In this document: positions 53,457 through 62,831 of the stretch, one piece after another
Layout of the letters: every line of letters begins with the position of its first letter
Position numbering within the stretch: position 1 is the stretch's first letter
Source of the DNA: a bacterium 1xD42-87
GTDB taxonomy: Bacteria > Bacillota > Clostridia > Lachnospirales > Lachnospiraceae
DNA length: 64,000 nucleotides
Assembly: GCA_003611805.1 (NCBI GenBank)
Contig: RAYM01000018.1
Coordinates: forward strand, 62,001-126,000
Direction of reading: 5' to 3'
The notes under the pieces: model-generated
Seen by the model: only the letters and a program-made list of their open reading frames with translations
Databases searched by the model: none
What the model was told of the DNA's origin: nothing
Program-made: the position numbers and the translations under genes

Positions 53457-54326
53457 CTATTTTCTGGTCGCGGCATTCTTTTCCTTAATCTTTTTCATAA
53501 TCATTTCCTTCACGTCCCTCGCCTTATCCTTCATGCGGGGATTTGCGGTCTTTGACGTGATCAGCCCCGTAATCAGACGGCTCGCCACATCGTACTGTTC
53601 AAAGCGCATTGCCGTCACGGAAATCAGGAAATCCACCGTAGGCTCATCCATGCCGCACATGGGGAAACTCTCCGTCTGTCTCGCCGCCAGAAAACCTTCC
53701 AGCGCATTTCTCAGGAATTCATCTTCCTCCGTCTGACACTGTTTCTTTTTCTCCTCGTAGCCTTCCTCCGCCGGATCCAGATGCTCCGCCTGTCCTCTGA
53801 GAAGCCATGCCGTCTTCAGACAGATATAAGCCTTCTCGCTTGCCTTCGTCTGCTTGACAATCGCATTCGCCAGAGCCATCTTGTAACGCTCCAGAGCCTC
53901 CTCATAGGTATAGGTCTCCGACGCCTCTTTCTGCGGTTTAAAGTTTGCGGAAATCGCCTTCTGAATATTCTTCGCCTGGGGGGAAGTCAGGTATTTAAAA
54001 AATCTGCTCAGTGACGCATAGCCACAGGACGGGCACATGATCACATCATATTTCAAAAGGTCAATCTGCTCGTATCTGGGCCGAAGATCCAGATCACTTC
54101 CCGCAAGCTTCGCCTTACCAATCTTAACGGTTCTCGCCTTAAACTCTCTGTCGCAGAGCGGGCAGGTAAAAGATTTATCAAACAGGAAATCCTGCTCCTG
54201 CACAACATGCGCAGCCGCCTGACCACCTTCCCCTCCTTCTTCCGGCTTTTTCTGTGTCTCATAGAGATCCATACTTTCCAGATTACTCAGTCCAAACTGC
54301 TCTAACCCCGATAACAGTCCTGCCAT
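53457..54326 (-). CDS. DUF2225 domain protein
   Basis: A 289-residue cytoplasmic protein. CPLCDREFKARTVKIGKAKL, followed by DLRPRYEQIDLLKYDVIMCP and SCGYASL, gives two C-x2-C pairs that should bind zinc; this is the DUF2225 signature. The C-terminal two thirds is helical and repeat-like, with TYEEALERYKMALANAIVKQ, suggesting TPR-type packing. No biochemical function is established. It ends in a basic tail. Confidence 0.88.
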   Translation of the reverse strand: MAGLLSGLEQFGLSNLESMDLYETQKKPEEGGEGGQAAAHVVQEQDFLFDKSFTCPLCDREFKARTVKIGKAKLAGSDLDLRPRYEQIDLLKYDVIMCPSCGYASLSRFFKYLTSPQAKNIQKAISANFKPQKEASETYTYEEALERYKMALANAIVKQTKASEKAYICLKTAWLLRGQAEHLDPAEEGYEEKKKQCQTEEDEFLRNALEGFLAARQTESFPMCGMDEPTVDFLISVTAMRFEQYDVASRLITGLITSKTANPRMKDKARDVKEMIMKKIKEKNAATRK

Positions 54327-54370
54327 TTCTTTATCCTCCCCAAGTTATATTTATATATATTCCGCAGTGC

Positions 54371-54409
54371 TACTCGAAAAACCTTCGGTTTTCCTCGTTC
54401 ACGTGCTGT
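54371..54409. repeat. Hairpin repeat, family copy B
   Basis: CTCGAAAAACC-TTC-GGTTTTCCTCG followed by TTCACGTGCTG, between DUF2225 and glnS. Same plan as the copies at 48128, 60452 and 61776, with stem bases changed on both arms. Confidence 0.7.
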
Positions 54410-54445
54410 CTACGCTCCGCTCATTGCTTTCTTGTACATTTTACC

Positions 54446-56137
54446 CTAATTTTCCTGTTTCGGCAAGACATATGAGCTTTTCAGGGACACAATTCTGTTA
54501 AAAACAAGTTTTTCCGGTTTGGAATCCTTGCAGTCCACGCAGAAAAATCCCTGTCTGACAAACTGAAAGCTCTCGTATGCCTTCGCATCCTTCACTGACG
54601 GCTCAATCCGGCACTCCTTTAAAACAGTCAGAGAATTGGGATTCAGATTTAAACTCCCGTCCTCATTGTAGACGCCCTTCTCCTCGTCAATGATATTCTC
54701 ATAAAGCCTGACCTCGGCTTTTACGGACTCCGCCGCGGATACCCAGTGGATCGTTCCCTTTACCTTTCGTCCGTCCGGGCTGTTGCCTCCTCTGGAAGCC
54801 GGATCATAGGTGCAGTGCACCACCGTCACATTTCCCGCGTCGTCCTTCTCGTAACTTTCGCACTTCACAAAGTACGCACCCATGAGCCGGACCTCATTGC
54901 CGGGGAAAAGCCTGAAATATTTCTTCGGCGGTTCCTCCATGAAGTCTTCCCTCTCAATATAAAGTTCTCTGCTAAAGGGCACTTCCCTGGAACCGAGCGA
55001 CTCGTTCTCCGGGTTATTCACCACGGGCAGCCACTCCGTCTCCCCTTCCGGATAATTGTCGATGATCAATTTGACCGGATCCGTCACTGCCATAACCCGG
55101 GGGCGTTTCATTTTCAGGTCCTCTCTGATGCAATACTCAAGCATCGAGTATTCCGCCGATGAGTTTGCCTTGGACACACCGCAAAGCTCCACAAAAAGCC
55201 GGATCGATTCGGGCGTGAAACCGCGTCTGCGAAGCGCCGCGATGGAAACCAGCCTCGGATCATCCCAGCCGTCCACAATGCCATCCTCCACCAGTTTCTT
55301 GATGTATCTCTTGCCTGTGACCACATTGGTCAAATACATTTTCGCAAACTCAATCTGCTTCGGCGGATGAGGGTACTCCAGCTCCGTCACCACCCAGTTA
55401 TAGAGCGGTCTGTGATCCTCAAACTCCAGCGTGCAGATGGAATGGGTAATGCCCTCGATCGCGTCCTCTATGGGATGCGCGTAATCATACATCGGATAGA
55501 TACACCATTTATCCCCCGTATTCTGGTGGGAAAGGTGCGCCACACGGTACAGGATCGGATCACGCATATTGATGTTCGGCGAGGACATGTCGATTTTCGC
55601 ACGCAGGGTTTTCTCACCGTCCGCGTACTTTCCTTCCTTCATCTCCTCAAACAGCCGCAGGTTTTCCTCCACACTGCGCTCCCTGTTCGGATCGTCCCTG
55701 CCCGGCTCCGTCAGCGTCCCGCGGTACTCGCGCATCTCGTCCGCCGTCAGATCCGACACATACGCCTTGCCTTTTTTTATCAGCTTAAGCGCGCCTTCAT
55801 ACATCTGGTCGAAATAATCGGACGCAAAGAAAAGCCTTTCTTCGTAATCCGCTCCCAGCCACTTCACATCAGCCTTGATCGACTCCACGAACTCGCTCTT
55901 CTCCTTGGTCGGGTTCGTGTCGTCAAAACGCATATTGAACTTTCCGCCATACTCGGACGCCAGCCCGTAATTAAGCAATATGCTCTTGGCATGTCCGATA
56001 TGCAGATAACCGTTGGGCTCGGGCGGGAACCTCGTATGCACGGTGTCGTAAACACCCTCCGCAAGATCCTTATCTATGATCTGCTCAATAAAATTTTTGG
56101 ATTCCACTTCCGTTCCCTCCTCTGTAAACTTCCACAT
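54446..56137 (-). CDS. glnS: Glutaminyl-tRNA synthetase
   Basis: A 563-residue class I synthetase that charges tRNA-Gln. The HIGH motif is [29 protein letters not shown] and [20 protein letters not shown] are typical of Gln[22 protein letters not shown] follows, then the C-terminal beta-barrel anticodon domains ([20 protein letters not shown] and [15 protein letters not shown]). At the place of the KMSKS loop (MSKR in E. coli GlnRS) it reads [12 protein letters not shown], keeping the Lys but not Met-Ser. Its presence implies direct glutaminylation. Length is normal. The ATG at 56137 precedes a second in-frame start region ([10 protein letters not shown]), so the N-terminus is slightly uncertain. 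Confidence 0.95.
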   Translation of the reverse strand: MWKFTEEGTEVESKNFIEQIIDKDLAEGVYDTVHTRFPPEPNGYLHIGHAKSILLNYGLASEYGGKFNMRFDDTNPTKEKSEFVESIKADVKWLGADYEERLFFASDYFDQMYEGALKLIKKGKAYVSDLTADEMREYRGTLTEPGRDDPNRERSVEENLRLFEEMKEGKYADGEKTLRAKIDMSSPNINMRDPILYRVAHLSHQNTGDKWCIYPMYDYAHPIEDAIEGITHSICTLEFEDHRPLYNWVVTELEYPHPPKQIEFAKMYLTNVVTGKRYIKKLVEDGIVDGWDDPRLVSIAALRRRGFTPESIRLFVELCGVSKANSSAEYSMLEYCIREDLKMKRPRVMAVTDPVKLIIDNYPEGETEWLPVVNNPENESLGSREVPFSRELYIEREDFMEEPPKKYFRLFPGNEVRLMGAYFVKCESYEKDDAGNVTVVHCTYDPASRGGNSPDGRKVKGTIHWVSAAESVKAEVRLYENIIDEEKGVYNEDGSLNLNPNSLTVLKECRIEPSVKDAKAYESFQFVRQGFFCVDCKDSKPEKLVFNRIVSLKSSYVLPKQEN

Positions 56138-56208
56138 GCGGGTCTGCGCATCAAAAGGGCAAAACCCCGCACCGTGGGATCTTGCCCTGTCCCTAACTCT
56201 GTGAAAAA

Positions 56209-56325
56209 TCAGTCCTCTTCATCCTCCACTGCGGCTGCAACCCCCGAAACAACTGCCGATACCACGGAAATCACCACAGGAATGATCACTACCACAAGAA
56301 AACCACCCAATAATAAAATACCCAT
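56209..56325 (-). CDS. Very small hydrophobic membrane protein (38 aa)
   Basis: A 38-codon ORF with an excellent AAGGAGG site before its ATG. The peptide is [17 protein letters not shown], a further hydrophobic [13 protein letters not shown], and an acidic end VEDEED: one or two membrane passes with the acidic tail probably in the cytoplasm. It lies 70 bases upstream of glnS on the same strand. No known family recognised; the ribosome site and composition argue that it is real. Confidence 0.6.
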   Translation of the reverse strand: MGILLLGGFLVVVIIPVVISVVSAVVSGVAAAVEDEED

Positions 56326-56424
56326 AATCGAATTCCTCCTTAGTCGAAGTGTACAATCGACCATACATTAATAATTATACACATTTTTCCCGAAACTGCA
56401 AGATTCTGTGCGCATTATGTTCAA

Positions 56425-56661
56425 TTATTCGGTCTTTCTGTCCGGCTCTCCCGCGTTCATATCCGTATACATATCCAAAAGCCCCACTGTCTCAGACGCC
56501 GGTCTGCCGTACATATTACAACATTCGTGGGATATACTCTTCTCCTCTTCACTCTCATCGTCAAAGGTGATACTCATGCGATACACTCCATGCTGCGATT
56601 CCGCATCCAGATGCCGCATAATCTCCTCTATCATTTCCCGATCGTTACCTTCCATAACCAT
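56425..56661 (-). CDS. Hypothetical acidic protein (78 aa)
   Basis: From MVMEGNDREMIEEIM (behind AGAGGGG) the protein has 78 residues; a start seven codons earlier overlaps the end of the previous gene more closely. It is acidic and soluble, with a helical start, a central strand (YRMSITFDDESEEEKS) and a short HECCNMYGRP segment with two Cys. It directly follows the 505-residue membrane protein gene, so the two are probably one operon. No family recognised. Confidence 0.5.
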   Translation of the reverse strand: MVMEGNDREMIEEIMRHLDAESQHGVYRMSITFDDESEEEKSISHECCNMYGRPASETVGLLDMYTDMNAGEPDRKTE

Positions 56662-56684
56662 ACCATCCCCTCTGTCCTGCATTG

Positions 56685-58202
56685 TTACCAGTACATGGCT
56701 CCCAGAAGATTTTCATAATCCCTGTATACCTTTTCAAAAATCTTATCCCATTCCCGCTCCGACAGTTCAAAGAATGCCGTTTTTGCCTTCACATTCTGTC
56801 TCACCCGTCTTTTTAGCGGCGCCAGACCGATATCTCCCCTGACCAGCCATAACTCCTCGTCTTCTGCACTGAGCGTCAGTTCGTCAATCTCCATGTCAAA
56901 GCTTTCTCCCTTTTTGATATGGGAAAAACCACCCGACGCCTGACAGACCACCTCGAAATCATCCTCCACATCCTTCGCCGTAAATTTCCCGTCAAAGCTG
57001 TTTTTTCTTCCGTCGCACTCAAGCTCGCAGCCAAGTCTCACATTCTGCGTCTCCCCGTTCTCTGTAATACCGCATTTGATATCCGTCTCCATCTGGTAAT
57101 CGTCAAGTTCCAGACTCTGCGTCGCCTGCCAGATAATCTCTGTCTCTTTTCTCTCTTCCTGCCGTTCGCTTTTCACCGTGAGCATTCCCTGCATCTTCTC
57201 TATACTTCGCTTCTCGCCGAGAAAATAGATATCTCCGTCAACCCTTATCCTGCCGCCGCAGAGAGAAAGCGGTTCCTCCACACGGATGCTCTCAATTCGG
57301 TTCGCACCGTTTATCTCCAAAATAAAACTGATTTCATCCGCTCCGGAAACCACATCAAAATAGCTTAAAATTCCCATAGCGTCTTCCCTGCCTACCTTGG
57401 AGTAATCCACATAATCATATAGAAACTGTCTGACCAGCTCGTTAAAATACAATTCGTCAAAGCTGACCCGGTAAAGATTCTGTCCCGCTTTCTCCATGGT
57501 CATATGCCGCCTGCATTCCGCAATTTCATCGGCATACTCCTTTAAAAAGGCTTTACCCGCGCCCTCCTCATCCCCGAAAAGCCACGGGTCCGGGAACAGT
57601 TCAATGGAAAAGTCGTCTCCCTCCGCCTTGCCGAAAAGCTCGGACCAAAGGGAACGGTTGTACTGGTCAATCACATTTTCATTCTTGATATAGACATTCT
57701 CCAGATAGAGTTCAGGAATGGAAAAACACAGATTTTCCTCGTCCCCGTAAAGCTCCATGTTTGCCAGCTCATAATTCATCACACTGAGTCTCGTAGACGC
57801 CGCCATCTCTTTTTCCCGTCTGTCAACCTCGTAGTCTGTGTCAACCCCCAGAGTCACCTGCCCAAGGAAGGTGTCCGTAGTGACATTCATCCTGGTGTCA
57901 AGGTGAACCCCTTCCTCCACAAGCATCCGTCTGATCTGATCAGCCCCGATCTTTTCCGCAAGCGGGTTCCTCATCTCCCCCGCCTCCCGCAGGAGATTCA
58001 GAAAGCCTTTCTCAATCTTATACGCCGCCGAATGCACATGCGTATACCATCCGCCCAGAATAATCGCCAAAAGCGCCGCCACTACGCACAGGATAACAAT
58101 GCGTGCTGTCTTTTTATGGTTCTTCGGCGGCAGATATAACTGCGCCGGAGGTCCAAAAGTGTTTCTGTTCTGATTCTGCGTCTGTAATGAATAACTGTCC
58201 AT
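56685..58202 (-). CDS. Hypothetical membrane-anchored protein (505 aa)
   Basis: A cytoplasmic N-terminus of about 30 residues, with Pro/Asn/Gln, is followed by one membrane segment (about 33-53, ARIVILCVVAALLAIILGGW). The rest is a large, mostly beta-strand extracellular domain. Alternating-strand blocks with TRMNVTTDTFLGQVTLGVDT and ETDIKCGITENGETQNVRLG suggest a repeated beta-sheet such as lipid- or peptide-binding shells of DUF6583-like proteins, but I cannot assign a family with confidence. No catalytic motif seen. Confidence 0.5.
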   Translation of the reverse strand: MDSYSLQTQNQNRNTFGPPAQLYLPPKNHKKTARIVILCVVAALLAIILGGWYTHVHSAAYKIEKGFLNLLREAGEMRNPLAEKIGADQIRRMLVEEGVHLDTRMNVTTDTFLGQVTLGVDTDYEVDRREKEMAASTRLSVMNYELANMELYGDEENLCFSIPELYLENVYIKNENVIDQYNRSLWSELFGKAEGDDFSIELFPDPWLFGDEEGAGKAFLKEYADEIAECRRHMTMEKAGQNLYRVSFDELYFNELVRQFLYDYVDYSKVGREDAMGILSYFDVVSGADEISFILEINGANRIESIRVEEPLSLCGGRIRVDGDIYFLGEKRSIEKMQGMLTVKSERQEERKETEIIWQATQSLELDDYQMETDIKCGITENGETQNVRLGCELECDGRKNSFDGKFTAKDVEDDFEVVCQASGGFSHIKKGESFDMEIDELTLSAEDEELWLVRGDIGLAPLKRRVRQNVKAKTAFFELSEREWDKIFEKVYRDYENLLGAMYW

Positions 58203-58348
58203 ATCCGATCCCCTCTATTTACGCTCCATAAAGTTCCCGCTGCACCGCTTCCGTCCTCTTGCCAATGCTGTGATAATATACCAACAGTACAAAAATTGCC
58301 GGCACTGTTTGCGTACATTATACCACATTTCCCCAGAAGCAACAATTA

Positions 58349-58372
58349 GCGCCCCGGCAAAAACCGGGGCGC
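58349..58372 (-). terminator. Hairpin at the end of the butyrate operon
   Basis: GCGCCCCGG / CCGGGGCGC perfect 9-bp stem, loop CAAAAA, about 115 bases after the etfA stop. The following minus-strand sequence is only moderately T-rich (CTAATTGTTGCTT). Confidence 0.6.
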
Positions 58373-58444
58373 ACATTATGTCGAAATGATATCAGCCCGC
58401 AACTGCGTCAGCAGTGCTCTCCATCAGACATCTCTCAGTCTGCC

Positions 58445-58475
58445 GAGGCTGCTTGCAGCCTCGCAATCGAACGGA
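58445..58475. repeat. Intergenic hairpin repeat after etfA
   Basis: GAGGCTGC-TT-GCAGCCTC perfect 8-bp hairpin followed by GCAATCGAA, directly after the etfA stop. It matches the layout and 3' flank of the element after clpX (34103-34160). Confidence 0.6.
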
Positions 58476-58485
58476 GTCCAATTTG

Positions 58486-59532
58486 TTATTTGGCAGCGGC
58501 AATCTCCGCTTTCAGAGCCTCCGTCAGCTTCGGAACGATCTTGTTCAGGTCGCCGACTACGCCGTAATCAGCCACATCGAAGATCGGTGCGTCAGCATCT
58601 TTGTTGATCGCAACGATAATGTCGGACTCTTCCATACCTGCCACATGCTGGATCGCGCCGGAAATACCGATTGCGAAATACACGCTCGGGCGGACAGTCT
58701 TACCTGTCTGACCTACCTGCAGATCCTTCGGCTTCCAGCCGGAATCTACAACCGCACGGGAGCAGCTTACGGTGCCGCCGAGCACTTCCGCCAGATCCTC
58801 AAGGATCTTGAAGTTCTCCGGGCTGCCTACGCCACGGCCGCCGGACACAAGAATCTTAGCGTCCATGATATCAACGGTCTCAGTAACGGATTTCACAATG
58901 TCAAGAATCTCCACATACTTGTTATCAGGAGTAAAGCCGGGATTGAACTCCTCCACATTTGCCTTCGCGCCCTTGATGGGATCGATCTTCTGCATAACGC
59001 CCGCACGCACCGTAGCCATCTGAGGACGGTTGTAAGGACATGCGATAGTAGCGATGGTGTTGCCGCCGAATGCCGGACGGGTCATCAGCAGCTGGTTGTG
59101 AAGCTGCTCCTGGCCGGGAACTGCCTGCAGCGGGAAATCACCGATCTCGAGAACGGTACAGTCAGCCGTAAGACCGGTAGCCACTCTCGCAGACACCCTC
59201 GGACCTAAGTCTCTGCCGATTGCCGTAGCGCCCACCAGCATGATCTCGGGTTTATACTTATTGATCACGGATGCCAGCGCATGTGCATAAGGCTCCGTTC
59301 TGTAATCCTTCAGCTCGGGATCGTCCACAACGATCACCTTGTCCGCGCCGTACTCAGCGAGCTGGTCTGCCAGTCCCTTTACGCCGGAACCGATCAATAC
59401 AGCCGTAACATCTGTATTTAAATCTTTCGCGAGGTCTTTTGCTTTGCCAAGTAACTCAAATGCAATACTGCTGATCTCATTGTCTACCTGCTGCGCAAAG
59501 ACATATACACCCTTGTATTCTTCTAAATTCAT
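58486..59532 (-). CDS. etfA: Electron transfer flavoprotein, alpha subunit
   Basis: From [12 protein letters not shown] (59532, behind GAGG) the protein has 348 residues. It pairs with EtfB and carries FAD. Domain II has the FAD loop [40 protein letters not shown], then [19 protein letters not shown] and [20 protein letters not shown]. In butyrate-forming Clostridia this Etf works with Bcd and splits electrons from NADH between crotonyl-CoA and ferredoxin. Last gene of the operon. Confidence 0.97.
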   Translation of the reverse strand: MNLEEYKGVYVFAQQVDNEISSIAFELLGKAKDLAKDLNTDVTAVLIGSGVKGLADQLAEYGADKVIVVDDPELKDYRTEPYAHALASVINKYKPEIMLVGATAIGRDLGPRVSARVATGLTADCTVLEIGDFPLQAVPGQEQLHNQLLMTRPAFGGNTIATIACPYNRPQMATVRAGVMQKIDPIKGAKANVEEFNPGFTPDNKYVEILDIVKSVTETVDIMDAKILVSGGRGVGSPENFKILEDLAEVLGGTVSCSRAVVDSGWKPKDLQVGQTGKTVRPSVYFAIGISGAIQHVAGMEESDIIVAINKDADAPIFDVADYGVVGDLNKIVPKLTEALKAEIAAAK

Positions 59533-59613
59533 TTTATACCTCTTTCTGCGCACTCGTTTTACGCGTATACTTTTAAGTTCAGTTTAACTCAAATCATCGT
59601 TCTGGCTGAACTG

Positions 59614-60396
59614 TTAGATGACATGTTTAACCTTTAACTTGTCAACGATGTAGCTTACGGACTCGTCGGGATCGAGGGAAACTTTCTCCCCTGCGCCCTT
59701 TCTTACTTTGTCGGAAGCCTTCGCGATCTTGGTCGGTGAACCCTTAAGACCTAAGTTCGCATCGTCAACATCCTTAAGATCCGCTCTGCCCCAGACAGTG
59801 ATCTCCTGCTTATAAGCGTCAAAGATGCCGCCGGGAGTCATATAACGAGGCTCATTCAGCTCAGAAAGAGCGGTGATCAGGCAAGGCATTTTTGCCTTAA
59901 CCACATGATATCTGTCCTCATACTGACGTTCAACAACTACGCTGTCGCCTTCAATTTTGATATCCTGCGCGTAAGAAATAACAGGAATGTCAAGATGCTC
60001 GGAAATCTGCGGGCCAACCTGCGCTGTATCGCCGTCGATCGCCTGACGGCCGGTAATGATGAGATCATACTCCAGATTTCTGATCGCGCCTGCAAGCGTA
60101 GTGGAGGTTGCCCATGTATCGGCGCCGCCCAGAACCCTGTCTGTCACAAGAACGCCCTTGTCCGCGCCCATAGCCATAGCCTCACGCAGAACCTCTTCTG
60201 CCTTGGGAAGCCCCATCGTTACAACCGTTACCTCCGCACCATACTGATCCTTTAATCTGAGAGCCGCCTCCAGACCTGCTTTATCATCAGGGTTCATGAT
60301 GGTAAGCATAGCGCCTCTGTCAAGAGTTCCGTCAGGATTAAACTTAACGCCGCCTGCGGTATCCGGAACCTGTTTTACACAAACCACAATTTTCAT
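59614..60396 (-). CDS. etfB: Electron transfer flavoprotein, beta subunit
   Basis: A 260-residue partner of EtfA. MKIVVCVKQVPDT is the family opening. The nucleotide site has VTMGLPKAEEVLREAMAMGA, and the ITGRQAIDGDTAQVGPQISE block with its DGDT motif binds the second nucleotide (FAD in bifurcating Etf). The C-terminal part (DLKDVDDANLGLKGSPTKI) forms the arm that contacts EtfA. Normal length. Lies between bcd and etfA with gaps of 173 and 81 bases. Confidence 0.97.
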   Translation of the reverse strand: MKIVVCVKQVPDTAGGVKFNPDGTLDRGAMLTIMNPDDKAGLEAALRLKDQYGAEVTVVTMGLPKAEEVLREAMAMGADKGVLVTDRVLGGADTWATSTTLAGAIRNLEYDLIITGRQAIDGDTAQVGPQISEHLDIPVISYAQDIKIEGDSVVVERQYEDRYHVVKAKMPCLITALSELNEPRYMTPGGIFDAYKQEITVWGRADLKDVDDANLGLKGSPTKIAKASDKVRKGAGEKVSLDPDESVSYIVDKLKVKHVI

Positions 60397-60448
60397 TGTA
60401 TTTTTCTCCTTCTATAATTTTTATGTGTACCATTTTTACCGTAAGCCG

Positions 60449-60563
60449 GCACTCGAAAATACTTCGTATTTTCTCGTTCGCGGTGCTGCGCTGCACCGCT
60501 CTTTATCATTTGCCTTTCGCATCTGTTCCTGCAAGCAGGACATCTGCGCAATTCAAATGATAA
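60449..60563. repeat. Composite hairpin repeat, family copy C
   Basis: Between bcd and etfB. CTCGAAAATAC-TTC-GTATTTTCTCG (8-bp perfect stem), then GCGGTGC / GCACCGC hairpin, then TTATCATTTG (60503-60512) inverted as CAAATGATAA (60554-60563) around an inner TCCTGC-AA-GCAGGA hairpin. Confidence 0.75.
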
Positions 60564-60569
60564 GCCGTC

Positions 60570-61721
60570 TTACTTAAGCAGAGCCCCGGAGATAACCATT
60601 CTCTGCACTTCGCTTGTGCCTTCGTAGATCTCCGTGATCTTAGCGTCACGCATCATGCGCTCAACATCGTACTCTCTGATATAGCCGTAACCGCCGTGCA
60701 GCTGAACTGCCTTTGTGGTCACTTCCATAGCCACTTCTGCCGCGTACAGTTTTGCCTTAGCCGCTTCTACAGAGTATACCTTCTGGGTAGCCTTCGCCAT
60801 AGCAGCCTTGTAAACAAGGAGCTGAGCCGCCTCAACCTTGGTAGCCATGTCAGCAAGCTGGAACTGCGTATTCTGGAATGCGCCGATCGCTCTGCCGAAC
60901 TGCTTTCTCTCCTTCACATAAGCGATGGTGTTGTCGAGAGCGCCCTCAGCCAGACCAAGCGCCTGGGAAGCGATACCGATACGACCGCCGTCCAGCGTGT
61001 GCATAGCGATGTTGAAGCCCTTGCCCTGCTGTCCTAACAGATTCTCCTTCGGGATACGGCAGTCCGTGAAGATCAGCTCGTAAGTGGAAGAACCGCGGAT
61101 ACCCATCTTTTTCTCCTTCGTGCCGAAGGTGAAGCCGGGCGTTCCCTTCTCCACGATAAATGCGGAAATCTCTTTCTGTAGGCGGCCGCGCTTCTCAACC
61201 GTGCCTGTGATTGCAAAAATGACATAAACGTCAGCTTCCTTACCGTTGGTGATGAAGCACTTGGAGCCATTGAGCACCCACTCTTCTCCATCAAGAACAG
61301 CCTTGGTCTGCTGTCCCTGTGCGTCGGTACCTGCACCGGGCTCTGTCAGGCCGAATGCGCCCAGCTTCTCGCCTTTTGCAAGGGGAACCAGATATTTCTG
61401 CTTCTGCTCTTCCGTGCCATAGGTCATAATCGGATCGCAGCACAGAGAGGTATGTGCGGATACGATAACACCTGTTGTTCCGCATACTTTAGAGAGCTCC
61501 TCCACACACATAGCGTATGTAAGCGGATCACAGCCCTGTCCGCCGTACTCCTTGGGAACAGGAATGCCGAGAAAGCCTAACTTTGCCATCTTCTCAACAG
61601 TCTCTCTCGGGAAAACCTCTGTCTCGTCCACTTCCTGGGCAAGAGGTTTTACTTCTTTTTCAGCGAACTCTTTGAACAGAGCTCTCGCCATTTCATGTTC
61701 TTTGCTTAACGTAAAATCCAT
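60570..61721 (-). CDS. bcd: Butyryl-CoA dehydrogenase
   Basis: A 383-residue acyl-CoA dehydrogenase that reduces crotonyl-CoA to butyryl-CoA with electrons from Etf. [20 protein letters not shown] is the usual start. [20 protein letters not shown] and [19 protein letters not shown] bind FAD. The catalytic Glu is in [35 protein letters not shown] and [20 protein letters not shown] are also typical. Normal length. Context with etfB-etfA and crt-hbd makes the butyryl-CoA assignment secure. Confidence 0.97.
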   Translation of the reverse strand: MDFTLSKEHEMARALFKEFAEKEVKPLAQEVDETEVFPRETVEKMAKLGFLGIPVPKEYGGQGCDPLTYAMCVEELSKVCGTTGVIVSAHTSLCCDPIMTYGTEEQKQKYLVPLAKGEKLGAFGLTEPGAGTDAQGQQTKAVLDGEEWVLNGSKCFITNGKEADVYVIFAITGTVEKRGRLQKEISAFIVEKGTPGFTFGTKEKKMGIRGSSTYELIFTDCRIPKENLLGQQGKGFNIAMHTLDGGRIGIASQALGLAEGALDNTIAYVKERKQFGRAIGAFQNTQFQLADMATKVEAAQLLVYKAAMAKATQKVYSVEAAKAKLYAAEVAMEVTTKAVQLHGGYGYIREYDVERMMRDAKITEIYEGTSEVQRMVISGALLK

Positions 61722-61764
61722 GATTTTTTATTCCTCCATGTTTTATTTTATACTTCTTTTCCAT

Positions 61765-61891
61765 GAGATAAGCAGACTCGAAATGCTGCGCATTTCTCGT
61801 GCGCGTTGCTCCCTCAAACAGCACAAAGAAACGATTCATGTCTGCAGGCAGCCGGAATCTTTTCTTTGGCTGTTCTCAGTCTGCTTATCTC
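61765..61891. repeat. Composite hairpin repeat, family copy D
   Basis: Between hbd and bcd. A 14-bp perfect inverted repeat, GAGATAAGCAGACT (61765-61778) and AGTCTGCTTATCTC (61878-61891), encloses the family core CTCGAAATGC-TGC-GCATTTCTCG plus TGCGCGTTGCT. It also encloses a second long stem (AACAGC..AAAGAAA..GATTC / GAATC..TTCTTT..CTGTT). Confidence 0.8.
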
Positions 61892-61893
61892 GA

Positions 61894-62733
61894 CTATTTA
61901 GAATAGTCAAAGAAACCAACGCCAGTCTTTCTGCCGAGTTTCTTCTCCTCCACCATCTTCTTAAGAAGAGGCTGGGGCGCATACTTCTCGTCCTTGGTTT
62001 CGTTGTAAAGCACTTCCATGATTGCCAGGCAGATATCCAGACCGATCAGATCGCCAAGGTGCAGCGGACCCATAGGATGGGACGCACCAAGCTGCATAGC
62101 CACGTCGATATCCTCCGCGGAAGCGGTTCCTGCATCGAGAACACCGATCGCCTCGTTGATCATCGGGATCAGGATTCTGTTTACCACGAAGCCCGGAGCT
62201 TCCTTTACCTGTACAGGGGTCTTGCCGATCTCAGTTGCAATGGCTGTGATCTTGTCCACCATCTCCTGCGGGGTGTTCTCGCCTCTGATTACCTCAACCA
62301 GCTTCATTCTGTCAGCCGGGTTGAAGAAATGCATACCGATCATAGGTCTGTCAAGGCCCTCGCCGATCTTTGTGATGGAAAGGGAAGAGGTATTGGATGC
62401 AAACATGCAGTCCTTCTTCACGATGCCCTGCAGCTCTTTGAAAATCGCCTGCTTGATCTCCATCTTCTCAAGCGCAACCTCAACGATTAAGTCACACTCG
62501 CCGCAAATATTGTTCAGACCCGTGGTGATCTTGCCCATAACCTCGTCGGCCTTCTCCTGCGTGATCTTCTCCTTGCCCACAAGGAAATTCATATTCTTCT
62601 GGATTTTCGCTTTGCCGCCCTCTGCAAACTCCTCCTTGATATCGCAGAGGCAAACCTCGTAGCCGTCTGTCATGGCAAATGCCTGCGCGATGCCGGAACC
62701 CATTGTCCCTGCGCCGATAATACCTACTTTCAT
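61894..62733 (-). CDS. hbd: 3-hydroxybutyryl-CoA dehydrogenase
   Basis: A 279-residue enzyme that reduces acetoacetyl-CoA to 3-hydroxybutyryl-CoA with NAD(P)H. The Rossmann loop is MKVGIIGAGTMGSGIAQAFA. The catalytic Ser and His are in FASNTSSLSITKIG and MIGMHFFNPADRMKLVEVI; the Asn falls in PGFVVNRILIPMINEA. The C-terminal dimerisation helices include GLDICLAIMEVLYNET. Normal length. Confidence 0.97.
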   Translation of the reverse strand: MKVGIIGAGTMGSGIAQAFAMTDGYEVCLCDIKEEFAEGGKAKIQKNMNFLVGKEKITQEKADEVMGKITTGLNNICGECDLIVEVALEKMEIKQAIFKELQGIVKKDCMFASNTSSLSITKIGEGLDRPMIGMHFFNPADRMKLVEVIRGENTPQEMVDKITAIATEIGKTPVQVKEAPGFVVNRILIPMINEAIGVLDAGTASAEDIDVAMQLGASHPMGPLHLGDLIGLDICLAIMEVLYNETKDEKYAPQPLLKKMVEEKKLGRKTGVGFFDYSK

Positions 62734-62758
62734 CGTAATTCCTCCTTATTTATTAATA

Positions 62759-62809
62759 GTTGATTACACGTGTTACCTTTCGGCAACAATTAATTACGCA
62801 TGTTACCTT
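62759..62809. repeat. Short direct repeat between crt and hbd
   Basis: GTTGATTACACGTGTTACCTT (62759-62779 overall) and ATTAATTACGCATGTTACCTT (62789-62809) agree at most positions and are 30 bases apart in phase, in the 98-base gap upstream of hbd. Role unknown. Confidence 0.5.
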
Positions 62810-62831
62810 CCCTTGCACTGAATGCCGCGCA

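Noticed and set aside
54327..56208. A T-box or other aminoacyl-tRNA leader before glnS
   Set aside because: The gap upstream is only about 70 bases to the small ORF and lacks the T-box core sequence.
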